Source of the DNA: Cornus controversa
Lineage: Eukaryota > Streptophyta > Magnoliopsida > Cornales > Cornaceae
Length of the DNA: 64,000 nucleotides
Assembly (NCBI GenBank): GCA_026545225.1
Contig: CM048847.1
Location: 11,340,501 to 11,404,500, forward strand
Direction of reading: 5' to 3'
Shown: positions 11,803-21,220 of the stretch, in pieces
Layout: each line of letters starts with the position of its first letter
Numbering within the stretch: position 1 is the stretch's first letter
Made by a program: the position numbers and the translations under genes
The notes under the pieces: generated by a model
The model's database searches: none
What the model saw: only the letters and a program-made list of their open reading frames with translations
What the model was told of the DNA's origin: nothing

Positions 11803-13203
11803 AGCATTGCTTGGTTTGCAACTCTCAAAACAGTTTTTTGAAAATCAAAACAGAAAACAAGTTTCACTTTTTTCAGTTTAAAATTTTGCTTAGCTGAAAA
11901 AATTACAAAATAGTTTTCAGAAAACAAAAATTCAGAAATTCACTTGATTGTATTCAATTGAAATTAGTTTTCTGAACAAAAAAAAAAGAAAAATAATTGA
12001 TTATCAAGCACAGTGATCAAAATAATTTAAATAACATGCCTTTAAAACACTCACCAGATCATAGCTTTATACAAACTCGGTTCACCAACTTGCCTATTCA
12101 AATAGGCAAACAAAATTTAAAAAGCAATAAGATAGTCTATTCCTTAAAACATTAATGCCTAGATTATGTGATGCTAAGTCAAACTACACATGCACTATAC
12201 CCATTTCACAGTGGCCGAACCTTCACCTCAACAACAGGCGATGCTCCCTCACCCAAGCCATACGAAGCAACTCAACCAAGACCCATGCCATAGCAGCACA
12301 CACAAACCAAACCATAAAACCAACAACCTCATTCCACTCCAGCCGAACCATCTTCCTCTCCCCAAACGTTGGCTGTAACCACCATCCTATGCTCCATCAA
12401 AACCAGCCACATCACCAAAGCTGCACCTAATACACCACCCATGGCAGCCCACAACCTCCCTTAACTACATTAGCTCACCACCCCCACAGGGTCGGCACCA
12501 CCACAGAGTGCGATCTCCACTTCAGCCTCATTCAATCACTACCAAAATCACCAACTCCACTCATGGCTGCCAGGGCTCCACCACCACAAGAAGACCCACT
12601 TGGAGTTTGCTCACCCGAAACCATGTCACACTCCACCACCCATGCACACATGCCTAACGGGCCATAAGCCGAGCACATCAGCATCAACCCAAGTACACTT
12701 GCTACCAAACAAGATTTCATTTTGATATATGTATTATGTGTGTGCTATCAACCGAGAAAGTAAAGAAAGAAAAGGAATGAGAGAAGTGGAGAAGGTTAGG
12801 AGAAGTGGAGGAGAAAATAAAAAGAAAGAGACCAGGCTAGAGAAGGTTAGGCGAAGTGGAGAGTAAATTCGAAAAGGATTGGAGTTGTGAAATCAAAGAG
12901 AGCAGAAAAACTTAAAAGAGAAGAAAGGGCAAAAAGTGGAGAGAGAGCCATTGGTGAGAGAGAGAGAGAGAGAGATATGATGTGTGTTATAATCGAGTGT
13001 GTTTTAAACGATGGCTCGTTCCGTATTTTTAAGTAAGAAGTGATTCTCTCTTTCAAATGATACTTCTTAGTTTTCAAAAACTCCTAAAATAATATTTTTT
13101 GTTCTCTAGAAAGTACAGCTACTGGAACTTAGTTTTCTAAAAATTGTTTTTCTAAAACTATTTTGAGACTTTTTAAATTTTTGTTACAAACCAAGGCCTA
13201 ATA
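11803..13203. mobile_element. TIR element carrying GC-rich, gene-like filler
   Basis: The ends are inverted copies. The left reads GCTTGGTTTGCAACTC... and the right, on the minus strand, reads CCTTGGTTTGTAAC..., followed on both sides by A-rich 'caaaacagttttt'-type sequence. The element lies a few bases inside the donor end of intron 1 of the decayed MATH gene. The interior (about 12180-12960) is clearly richer in GC and has a CT-rich leader and small ORFs on the minus strand, as in Pack-type elements that have captured host sequence. No clean target duplication could be set and no transposase is visible, so the superfamily is open. Confidence 0.6.
12532..12720 (-). CDS. Small ORF (62 aa) with signal-peptide-like start, inside a TIR element
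   Basis: The frame opens with MKSCLVASVLGLMLMCSAYG, a positively charged start plus hydrophobic core that would suit a secretory signal peptide, and continues into a Gly/Ser-rich segment (GEQTPSGSSCGGGALAAM) before its stop. A second small frame upstream on the same strand (ATG at 12948, MALSPLFALSSLL...) follows a (CT)n-rich leader. Family unknown. It may be a captured gene fragment or a chance frame; expression cannot be judged from sequence. Confidence 0.25.
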   Translation of the reverse strand: MKSCLVASVLGLMLMCSAYGPLGMCAWVVECDMVSGEQTPSGSSCGGGALAAMSGVGDFGSD

Positions 13204-13339
13204 ACTTACCAGCTACCTCAACTATATATGTTAGACGATATTTCTTCTCAGAATCTAAACTAATAATTACGTCTTGCAAGTGCATGGCTTTATTGGTGAT
13301 GAGTTCTGCTAGGCTTAGGTGGTAAGAAATTAAGGACTC

Positions 13340-13364
13340 CGTGCATGCTTATATATAATACTTG
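13340..13364 (-). promoter_or_regulatory. TATA region of the decayed MATH gene
   Basis: An 'atatataa' run lies about 105-120 bases upstream of the lost start of gene 0. TATA runs at similar distances precede gene A, gene B and the orphan exon, so this looks like the ancestral core promoter position. Confidence 0.4.
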
Positions 13365-13546
13365 TAGATGAATCTGGATGATGGTTCACTAATAACTTTG
13401 GAATACTAACAATTCATTTGGCAATACTAAAAGCCACCTTGGATAAATGAAAGTACTCTCCCAACATATTCATGTACTTGTTCTCTGTTTAGGTGCATTA
13501 AGATACAACAACATCAATTATGTTTTTCTGTTTCTTTTTGTTAGTT

Positions 13547-14132
13547 GAGGGTGCATTCAATTAGGATTTTAAAAGAATTTAAAATTTTGGATGTATTCGA
13601 TTCAGACTTTTCAAGAGTCCATACAAATCTTGGATAGTTATGTGGCATGTTTTTTCACAAATTATATATGGGACTTTGAAATTGCTTTATTTTTAATTTA
13701 TAAGGTACTTGATAATTTAAGATCACTTCCTCATATGTTCAACTTTCATTCTGGCAGATATTGCTTAACATTCTTCGCACTGTTATGAAGAGGGATATAT
13801 GTAACTTTGTATAGGTTCTTAATCATTCTGTTGAATAATTCCAAATGGTAGAAACTATAAATAATAGTTTATCCATTTTGCATTATATTTGTCCATTGAA
13901 CCATTGTTTTACTTGTACGCAAAAATATAATTCAAGAATACAAATAATTAAAATATATTGAAGAAATCATTACAAGTTTATAAAAATTCATTAAAGTCTC
14001 TAATAGAAGTCTATACAAAATCCATGAAAGTCTTATAATAAAAATCTATAGAAATCGATGAATTCTACTTAAATTCATAGAAAGTCTGTCTCTTAAAAAA
14101 TGTCTTTTAAAATCCTGATTGAATACACTCTC
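13547..14132. mobile_element. MITE-like inverted arms, chimeric at the array edge
   Basis: The left arm begins GAGGGTGCATTCAATTAGG at 13547. The right arm, read on the minus strand from 14132, begins GAGAGTGTATTCAATCAGG. Both continue into 'attttaaaaga'. The flanks show no matching target duplication, and the interior from 13632 is the unrelated sequence that starts each tandem unit. The left arm (13547-13631) occurs only here; the right arm recurs in every unit (for example, ending at 27665). So the two arms probably come from different insertions brought together at the array breakpoint. Confidence 0.55.
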
Positions 14133-14957
14133 CTAATACTAAAAGGAGTGTATGGATTTGCACCTCTATATATATGTGTGTGTGAAGATTATAGAATCAT
14201 AAATAAACCGAAAGCTAGCTCCGTTACCTCTTTCCCTCTCTATAATTGAGAATTTGAGCTGAGGCTTTGAAACCTCAATCTTTCCTCTTTATCGTCGATC
14301 TCTATCTATTTGGGGAAGAAGGATGAGTTTGAATAGCTTCTGAAACCTCAATCCAATGGTGGGATTAGGGGACTACGGTGGTGGCGGTGGGTCCCATATT
14401 CTCCGACATCTTCTGTATATCAAGCCCATTGATTCGCTGATTGCAGTCTTCTCCGCTTGCATTTCGAGCCGAGCCTCCATGATCTAGTTCATCGGTGTTG
14501 CTTATAGCTATATTAGGATTTGCAGAGAAATTTGGAGAGACATAGAGAGCATTTCTTTGTTTTGTACAAAGGATGAAACGACGTCATTTTGTTTGAGGGT
14601 TAAAAATGTCACTTGGGATCTTTATTTAATTTCTTCATTTTTATTCTATTATAAATATATTTCTGTAATTTTATATCTTTTAATTGCTCCAACAAATGTA
14701 CTTTAGAATATTCTCTCCCTTTCTAAGTTTTTAGACTTACCCAAGTCTTTGTCTAAGTAGTTTGGGTCTCAAAGCAAGGATAAAGTGAGTCTAGTCAAGT
14801 CAAGAGAGTACAATACATAAAGTTGATTGGCTGAGTTGATTAAACTATGGTGTTGCTTTTGATCAAAATTTATAGTTGTAGACTTACCGCCCGGAGTTCA
14901 TATAGGCCAGGCAAATAAAATCTTAAAGAGATTAAATTTAATTCAAGTCTCGATCAT
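14133..14957. other. Intergenic stretch with a small plus-strand ORF
   Basis: Between the MITE arm and the first AT-rich fold-back. A GC-richer block has a 43-codon plus-strand frame at 14356-14487 (MVGLGDYGGGGGSHILRHLL...), preceded by a CT-rich leader, of no recognised family. It recurs in each unit. The remainder is AT-rich with nothing seen. Confidence 0.35.
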
Positions 14958-15113
14958 CAATTTATCAAAAAATACCGAAAAAAGAAAATAAAATACAACT
15001 TTAATTTATCAAAAAAATTTACTCAAAAAAAATAACTTTAATTCACCAATTTTTTTCTAGGTAATTTTTTTCGGTAAATTAAAATTTTTTTCTCGATATT
15101 TTTTGATAAATTG
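14958..15113. repeat. AT-rich fold-back repeat (unit 1)
   Basis: The ends are exact inverted copies (CAATTTATCAAAAAATA at the left, its complement at the right), so the 156 bp can fold into a long hairpin. Its core motif 'aactttaattYaYcaa...' recurs at about 15244-15318 and inside the element at 20568-21220. Copies lie at 28491-28646, 42021-42176 and 55541-55696. Confidence 0.65.
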
Positions 15114-15907
15114 TCATCTATATAGGATTAGTATTACATTTGAATTCCATTCCATTATAGGTACTGATGCAACAGAGCTGACTCAATAACAAAAAGTGAT
15201 TAATTTATCAAAAAATAAATAAAAAATACCCAAAAAAAAATACAACTTTAATTTGTTGAAAAAATTGACGTAAAAAAATAACTTTAACTCACCGATTTTT
15301 TTTTTTGGTAAATTAATGTTTGTGTCAGTTTGGTTTTGCTATTTTGGCATATACATATTCACGGGGTGTGGCGTTGAAAGTATGAGGGTTTTGTTTTGAG
15401 GCAGTATATATATGCACGCGAAAGATACAGATACTAGTGGTGAGAGGATAAAATATGAAGCAGGCTAGAATTCATTCCACTCATCAAGTCAATCAGCCGT
15501 TGGAGGAAAGTTCTCCTAGAAATATCTCTCGTGTTGTTTTGAAAAAGAGTCGAAGATTTGAAACAATTGGATGGAGATATGGTCTCCTAAAATTTCTTCT
15601 GGAGTTTGAAAACAGAAGACCGTGATATGCAATTAGAAGGAAGGAAAACTCATCTGGAGTTTGAAAACAGAAGGCCGTTAGATTAGGTATGTCTCTTAAT
15701 TTATATTTGTGTAAACATGCTTATAATTAGGATAAGGTTTACATGAAATTCAGATGGCAATTGAAATGTCAAGGTTAATATATTTTAATTACTGTTGTAA
15801 TATCTTAGTTAGTATCTCTTAATCATATTTAAATATATGTATGCTTGATTGTCTATTGCATGATTGATATATGTATATGTCAATTGGATTTCTTTCACTG
15901 GAAAAGG
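15114..15907. other. No gene supported
   Basis: AT-rich. It contains a second, non-palindromic copy of the 'aactttaattt' motif (about 15190-15318). At 15598-15700 there are two direct copies of a segment containing 'tctggagtttgaaaacagaag' type sequence (about 20 bases each). No ORF is convincing. Confidence 0.4.
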
Positions 15908-16096
15908 ATCTTCTCCTTGATAATTCCTCTCCATAATTTGCAGGATTTAATCCTGCGGTCAATTTTCAGTCACGTCATCATATAAAGTAAAATATATTTT
16001 AAATTTAAATTAAATGAGATGATGATGTGATTGAATTTTGACTGCGGAATTAAGTCCTCCGAAATCAAGAAAGGAGAGGAATTCTCAAAAAGAGAT
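15908..16096. mobile_element. Fold-back MITE (unit 1), 189 bp
   Basis: Left arm: atcttctccttgataattcc, then 'aggatttaatcctgcggtca' and 'cacgtcatcat'. The right arm is the inverted counterpart (gatgatgatgtga ... tgactgcggaatta ... ggagaggaattctc). A short AT spacer separates the arms. No coding content. Copies lie at 29441-29629, 42972-43160 and 56492-56680. Confidence 0.7.
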
Positions 16097-16591
16097 GTAT
16101 TCTACCTGTTTCTATTATCATTAGATGAAATGAAACGAAACGAAACGAAACAAAAAAAATAGTTGCTGCTTCTGTTTACTTTTCTTCTTCTATTTTTTCA
16201 TATTTTGATTTTCTTCACTCCAGTTATATGTGTCTTAATTCTAACATTAAAGAATTTTGAAAGATAATCTATGGAATGATTTTTTAGCCCATTATATCAA
16301 TAACAATCTGAAGCACAAAATCTGTACACTTCATAGCTCCAAGGTTAAGATAAAATGCTAACTTTCCTTCCTCTACGAAGAAACAATCCTACTCTTGAGA
16401 AGAAAATAGCCAAATTTATAATGATCAAATTAAGCAATCAAATGAAATTCACTGCAATGCTAAGTATAATTAATGCATGATCGGTACTAAAGTGTAATAC
16501 AACAAGACTTCAAACTTGAGAGATAGAGATTCCTTCACCCACCTCTCCACAACATCTTTTTTCTTTTCTTGGAGGACATAATGGAACACAT

Positions 16592-17414
16592 TTATGCGAA
16601 ATTCTTAACCACAAACAACATTTCAATTTCTGCTTCAATAACTATAGTATCATCCACTATGAAGCCCTTTGAATTGTCATAGAGTTCACTTAGAGACACT
16701 AATCTTGGGCATCCCAAGATCCTCATCGTGTCAAAGAAGAAGACATTAACTGCAAAGATAAATTTTAAAGGAAAATAAGAAGAAAAGATCACCATATACA
16801 AAAGGAAAAGCTATAGCTACAAGCAAGTTCATCAAAATGAAGGTACTATTTTTACCTTCTTGTTCGATGTGTTTGAAATTGACTTGGTCCCTTATCCTCA
16901 ACTTGTATTTTGCATTCAGTTTGGAGTTAAGAGAGAAATTTTCAGAATCAGGTACTGCAAGTAACAGAGATAGGTTTTTGCCCTTCTCATTTACATTTCC
17001 TTCGGGATAGAGCAAAAGCTTCCTGAATTCATTATAAACAAACACATAAATAACAGCCATTTATCAAAAAAGCTAGCCTGTTTCAGATTGAGAACAACCA
17101 AGTTTAAGGAATGCGTGAAAATGTTGATCTTACCAGTTCCGTCCTCCGATGTTAAACTCTTCAGAGTAATAACATTCTCCACTTAATGATGATAATTTAT
17201 CAACCTTCCAAGTGTAAACTCTGTTAGTTACTATCTTTGTCATGGACAGACACTCACCTTTGCTTACAGATTTTATAACAAAAACCTCTGCTCCAAATAA
17301 ACATGTGTCATCTATGAGGTATCCATTTAAAGGGTTTTGAAACTTTTCAAGAGAGAGAAATTTGTCAAAACCCCATTCAGTCTTCATCACATGGAAGCGC
17401 CTTACTTGAGCATC

Positions 17415-17452
<38 letters not shown>

Positions 17453-18045
17453 TAGATAGATATGAATCAATAAATACTTTCTTGCACTAGCTGATTTCAA
17501 AATTTTTACTATACTATAATAGGAACTACCTTCCATAGCGAAGTACTTGTCGCGTATATGATCATAGACGAATAATTTAAAGTTCACATTCACCTCCCAA
17601 CCACAAGGAAGATTTTCTGAATCGGTTAATACAAGGTATAGTGAAATGTGATCTTTCCCATTTCTTTTCAAGTTCCCATTTGGATAGAAAGACAATTTCC
17701 TAAAAATCCAAAAAATAGACAGATACGAATAAATTAGTTTTGATGTAGAAATATGGATGAATTAAGAATATGGAAGATACAAAAAAATCCCAAAAACACA
17801 CCATTTGTAGCCACCAGCTTCAAAAACATCTGATTTATAATTTTCAAAATTTGTTTCTAGAAGCATAGAGAAACACTCTATCCTGAAAATGTAATGTGAT
17901 GGTTGAACATCCCGCAATGTTGTTCTAATTTCTGCAACAGATTGAAGGCAGACAAATATTTAACATAACTAGAACACATTGTATATCAAAATCATATAAA
18001 GGGAAAATAACAATAATAAATAAACTTACCAATGTCAGTCAACAT
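16592..18045 (-). CDS. Double MATH-domain protein, gene A copy 1 (306 aa, six exons)
   Basis: CDS: complement(join(16592..16749, 16856..17022, 17134..17413, 17530..17699, 17802..17931, 18030..18045)), 921 bases, every junction GT-AG and in phase. The protein starts MLTDIEIRTTLRDVQPSHY. MATH domain 1 spans about residues 19-152, with VFEAGGYKW, LSFYPNG, RRFHVMKTEWGFDKF and GYLIDDTCLFGAEVFV. KGECLSM links to MATH domain 2 (about 171-299), with TWKVDKLSSL, LLLYPEGN, KYKLRIRDQV and GFIVDDTIVIEAEI. This is the usual layout and length of plant MATH-only proteins related to the N-terminal part of UBP12/13. MATH domains bind peptide motifs in partner proteins; the partner here is unknown. No catalytic, BTB or clear coiled-coil part is present. 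The start was chosen by homology with gene B (a similarly short intron 1). All four tandem copies appear to encode the same protein. Confidence 0.9.
17421..17463. repeat. TA/GATA microsatellite in intron 3 of gene A
   Basis: A (TA)n run plus short GATA repeats lie just inside the acceptor of exon 4. The pure AT run is 29, 29, 25 and 31 bases in copies 1 to 4, so it is length-variable. It lies where the polypyrimidine tract of the acceptor would be. Confidence 0.85.
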
Positions 18046-18138
18046 TTCTTCTGCATAATCTACATTGAAGGAATTAATAAAAATTGTCTTGTAGGTGGAT
18101 TTATTGGTTATAACTTCTGTTAGGCTTAGGCTTACATG

Positions 18139-18151
18139 GTTATATATATAA
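18139..18151 (-). promoter_or_regulatory. TATA box of gene A
   Basis: A 'tatatatata' run lies about 95-105 bases upstream of the MLTDI start codon, the same spacing as the TATA regions of gene B and the orphan exon. The first AUG after a start site about 30 bases downstream would be the chosen one. Confidence 0.45.
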
Positions 18152-18196
18152 GGATGGTTGACTAATAACTTCGGAATATCTTATCAAAAAAAATAA

Positions 18197-18364
18197 GAAT
18201 AATGATTTGGAGGCCGATCGGACTAATCCGATTTTATTTTTATGTGAGTGGAGTGGTGGGTCTTACCATATGATCTCATGGTGATATAATGTGGTGAGAC
18301 CCATCATTACACTCACATAAAACTATTTTCAACCTAATTCGATTTGAACTCTCTATCATTATTC
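18197..18364. mobile_element. Fold-back MITE in the gene A upstream region (unit 1), 168 bp
   Basis: The ends are GAATAATGAT and ATCATTATTC. Inner arms 'ttttatgtgagtg...gggtct' and 'agaccca...cactcacataaaa' pair across a short loop. It splits upstream sequence that is continuous in gene 0 ('aataactttggaatact'), with similar pieces on both sides here. Copies lie at 31730-31897, 45257-45424 and 58783-58950. Confidence 0.65.
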
Positions 18365-18943
18365 AAAAAATAATAATAATAACTTTGGGAATACTAAAAG
18401 CCCCAGTGGAACTATTTTTTTATGTTTTGAAGTTCTCTGCCTAAAGTAAACTAAACCTTTTCATCTTGTGCATGTGTATGTATCTAACAAATGCAATTTG
18501 GGATGTGATCATTACTTCACTTCACTTGCACTCACTTTGAATGTCAAATGACATGATCATCCTTAATTTAGTTATTAAGTCATGAGAATGAAGTATGAGG
18601 GGGCATTTATGTCCTTTAGGTTTTAAAAAAACAAATAACGAGTGGGATATTCATTTTTAACATAATTAGAGAGAAATTCTAATCAGGTTTTCAAAAATAA
18701 TTTTCAAGAACTCGAAGAACTGTCCTTTTTTTGACTGAATTTTCAAAAATTAGTTTTAAAAAAGTGTCAATCAAACATACTTTTTTAAAGTTAATATTTT
18801 GAAAAACAAAAAAGTTTCTTTGAAAACTGAACCAAATATACTCTAAACTTTCCACAATGTTTGTGTGCATGTATATATATATATATATAAAATTTTTGAA
18901 TCATGTAATTTAAAGATTAAAACAAGATATGCAGATAACTTAC

Positions 18944-18971
18944 CAACAGCAGGAGCAGCACCGTGAGACAT
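18944..18971 (-). other. Orphan or alternative MATH-type first exon
   Basis: A 28-base exon reads ATG then codons for SHGAAPAV and ends in phase 1 at a consensus donor (gtaagtta). That is the same length, phase and donor as exon 1 of gene B (MSSEIIDTV). A TATA run (19067-19075) lies about 100 bases upstream. No MATH exon 2 of its own follows before the exons of gene A. Splicing to exon 2 of gene A (17931) would keep the frame and replace MLTDI with MSHGAAPAV. It could be an alternative promoter and N-terminus or the leftover of a deleted gene. Copies lie in units 2-4 (for example 32477-32504). Confidence 0.5.
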
Positions 18972-19075
18972 CTCTAATATTTTTGGTGATTAATTATGCC
19001 GGGTTTAGGTAACAAAGCTGATACCAAGGATTCCTATACCTGAAGAATCCATCGATTTAAATCCAGATATATATA

Positions 19076-20567
19076 GTAGATGCCAAAAGTCTTATATCAA
19101 TAACACTGTACGAATTGCTTTTGAACGACATAACCAGTACTACTGAAAGTATGAAATCCCTTTTCCAACTTTTAACAACTTGCTTTTTCTTATAATTTTG
19201 TACCAAAATTTGATTATTAGTGGTGTATATGCATGTATCGATGAGGGAAGAATCTTTACATTCCATTTACAAACAAATAAAAAAAAAATCCTTTCTTCAC
19301 TAGTAATGCTTCTCTCCAAGTTATTCTAAAACTAAAGTAGTGATTTGAAGGAAGAAGATATTTTTCTTCTTTTAAGTGCGTAAGCATGTGAGTGGATGTT
19401 TGAACTTGTTCCTAATTTTGAGTTGAGTTTAATTATACATTGAAAAAAATAAAAAGAAAATATGTGAAATCAATAATATCAGACATTTCCTATTTATATA
19501 AATGTTAATTTATTATTTTCGGTTAAATATATAAATGTTAATTGCATAACTCAAAATTTTTGCATCTATATCGTCCAAGTACTAATTTTTTAGTACATAA
19601 CCATCCTCAACTATAAAAATTTTTGCAACACCGAACATCATATTTTTATACCAATTGTTATAAGAAGCCTTTCATAATTATACAAGGTCTGATTAGAAGT
19701 GCTAAAATGAGTGGAACGAAGGGCTTTAGAGGGGGGAAAAGTGGGTGGAAAATATCACCACAATTAGACTTATTAGCTTAGCTAAAGTTTTGCTTGCCCA
19801 GATGAATATGGAACCCTAGCTCTAATAGAAGGCACTGCAACCACGCAATAAAGTTAGAGCTCTCCCAAAATAAAAAAAATAAAAGATCAAATCATGAACT
19901 GTTTTGAATTTTGACTATGTTCTCAATAAAGGCAAAAAATTAAGCAAAACCTAAATGTGTTCCATGAATTAATTATAATACACACCCAACTTAAAATTAA
20001 TATATATAACAGTTTACTTACCTTATTTCAAGTTCAAAAACTTGTGTCACTAGATGTGAAATAATATTTTTGAGGCCGGATTGTTGACAATCTTTTTATC
20101 TGTCAATATATATATATAACTTAAATCAATCATATAAATCAATATAAAAAATTGGGAATATATAGCTTACCTAGTTGTTGCAATGGTGTATCCTTATGGA
20201 GATGGTTGAATGAATTGACTCACAGCTGATAGCTTTAATTTATATCACTGAAGAAAAAAACAATTAAAGAGTACATTTTATATACAAGTTAGACGATGCT
20301 TAATTACCCCCAAAAAAAAGTTATAGAAGATGCTTTCCAAACTAATTTGCATAGATTGTAAAGAAAAGATATTGATAAGAGAAGAATCTTTCAAAAACAG
20401 ATATATGTTTCTGTTGTCGATACTTTTCATTTACAAATAATAATTCCTTTCTTGGCCGGATAATGCATATGGAACATTCACTCCTTCCCCCAAGTTATTC
20501 TAAAGCTAAGTTAGGGATTTGAAGGAAGAAGAAGCTTTTCTTCTGTGAGAGTTTGTTATTAAATTTA
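19076..20567. other. Intergenic stretch with a decayed duplicate of the orphan promoter
   Basis: No gene is supported. The blocks 18937-19365 and about 20165-20545 are diverged copies of each other. Both have a donor (cttacc on the plus strand) and share a downstream block including 'aagttattctaaa' and 'gatttgaaggaagaaga'. The second copy has no ATG at the exon position. The 69-codon minus frame at 19057-19266 lies in the promoter region and looks spurious. Confidence 0.45.
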
Positions 20568-21220
20568 GGCTAAAGTGCAATAAACTCTCATATGATTTTA
20601 AAATGGTGCACAATACTCCCTTCTTTTTTTGGGTGCAACAAACTCCTTCCAACTCACAAATTGGTGCAATTTGCTCATATTTGCATTAAAAATTGACTTC
20701 AAATAACAAAAATTCCCTCACAAATAAATAAAATACTGATTAATTTGCAAAAAATACCCAAAAAATTACCCAAAAAAGCAAGAACTTTAATTTGTCGAAA
20801 AAATTTACCAAAAAAAAAGAACTTTAATTCACCAATTTCTTTTCTGTAAATTTAATTAATTTGGTAATACCGAAACAAATTATCGAAAAATACCAAAAAA
20901 AGTACTTTACTTTGTCAAAAATTACGAAAAAAGTTACGAAAAAATATTGAAATAAATTTACTGAAAAATTGATGAATTAAATTTCTTTTTTTGGGGTAAT
21001 TTTTTTCGGTAATTTCTTTTTGTATTTTGGAGTAAAGTAATCATTTTTTTATTTTTGAGGGTATTTTTGTCATTTTAAGTCAATTTTTAATCCAAATAGT
21101 GCTAAATAGGAACAAATTGCACTAATTTATAAGTTAGAGGGTGTTTGTTGCACCCAAAAAAAGGAAAGGAGATATTGTGCACCATTTTCAAATCAGAAAA
21201 AAAATTATTTCACTTTGGCC
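20568..21220. mobile_element. Long-TIR element (unit 1), 653 bp
   Basis: Inverted arms of roughly 180-200 bases. The left starts GGCTAAAGTGCAATAA; the right, on the minus strand, starts GGCCAAAGTGAAATAA. Both contain 'atggtgcacaata', 'gggtgcaacaaac', 'gtgcaattt' and 'ttaaaaattgactt'. The centre is the AT-rich 'actttaattt' motif sequence also found at 14958-15318. No transposase and no clear target duplication. The arm style (several sub-repeats) resembles the Mutator-like element at 9958. Copies lie at 34101-34753, 47628-48280 and 61154-61806. Confidence 0.7.

Larger units (their letters stand above)
9300..13241 (-). pseudogene. Decayed MATH-domain gene (gene 0), intron 1 expanded by two transposable elements
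   Basis: This is a minus-strand paralogue of genes A and B. Exon 1 is at about 13210-13241 (same donor, gtaagtta), exon 2 at about 9805-9927 (TLRDVQPSHYIFKI), exon 3 at about 9532-9697 and a partial exon 4 at about 9300-9445 (SNGYLINDICVFGA). Exons 5 and 6 are missing. It is clearly dead: the start codon position reads ATA, exon 2 has lost the frame after FKI, the donor of exon 3 reads CT instead of GT, and the conserved FGAEVFV motif has a stop in place of Glu. Intron 1, 88 bases in gene B, is here about 3.28 kb because two inverted-repeat elements (9958-11736 and about 11803-13203) lie inside it. The flanking intron sequence still aligns with that of gene B. Confidence 0.85.

Noticed and set aside
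12155-12430. 91-codon plus-strand frame (and a 62-codon overlap)
   Set aside because: It is the opposite strand of the GC-richer filler in the TIR element, with low-complexity His/Thr/Asn composition and no family signal.
13591-13788. 65-codon plus-strand frame at the array left edge
   Set aside because: It crosses the chimeric breakpoint at 13632, and its first part lies in a MITE arm; it is a product of the junction, not a gene.
16991-17182. 63-codon minus-strand frame overlapping exons 4-5 of gene A
   Set aside because: It reads through an intron in another frame; the spliced MATH frame explains the sequence better.
19057-19266. 69-codon minus-strand frame repeated in all units
   Set aside because: It sits over the TATA region upstream of the orphan exon, has no domain, and its repetition only reflects the array.
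20568-21220. Long-TIR element as a CRISPR-like or tandem array
   Set aside because: The repeats are inverted arms with imperfect matches, not regularly spaced direct repeats, and the genome is plant.
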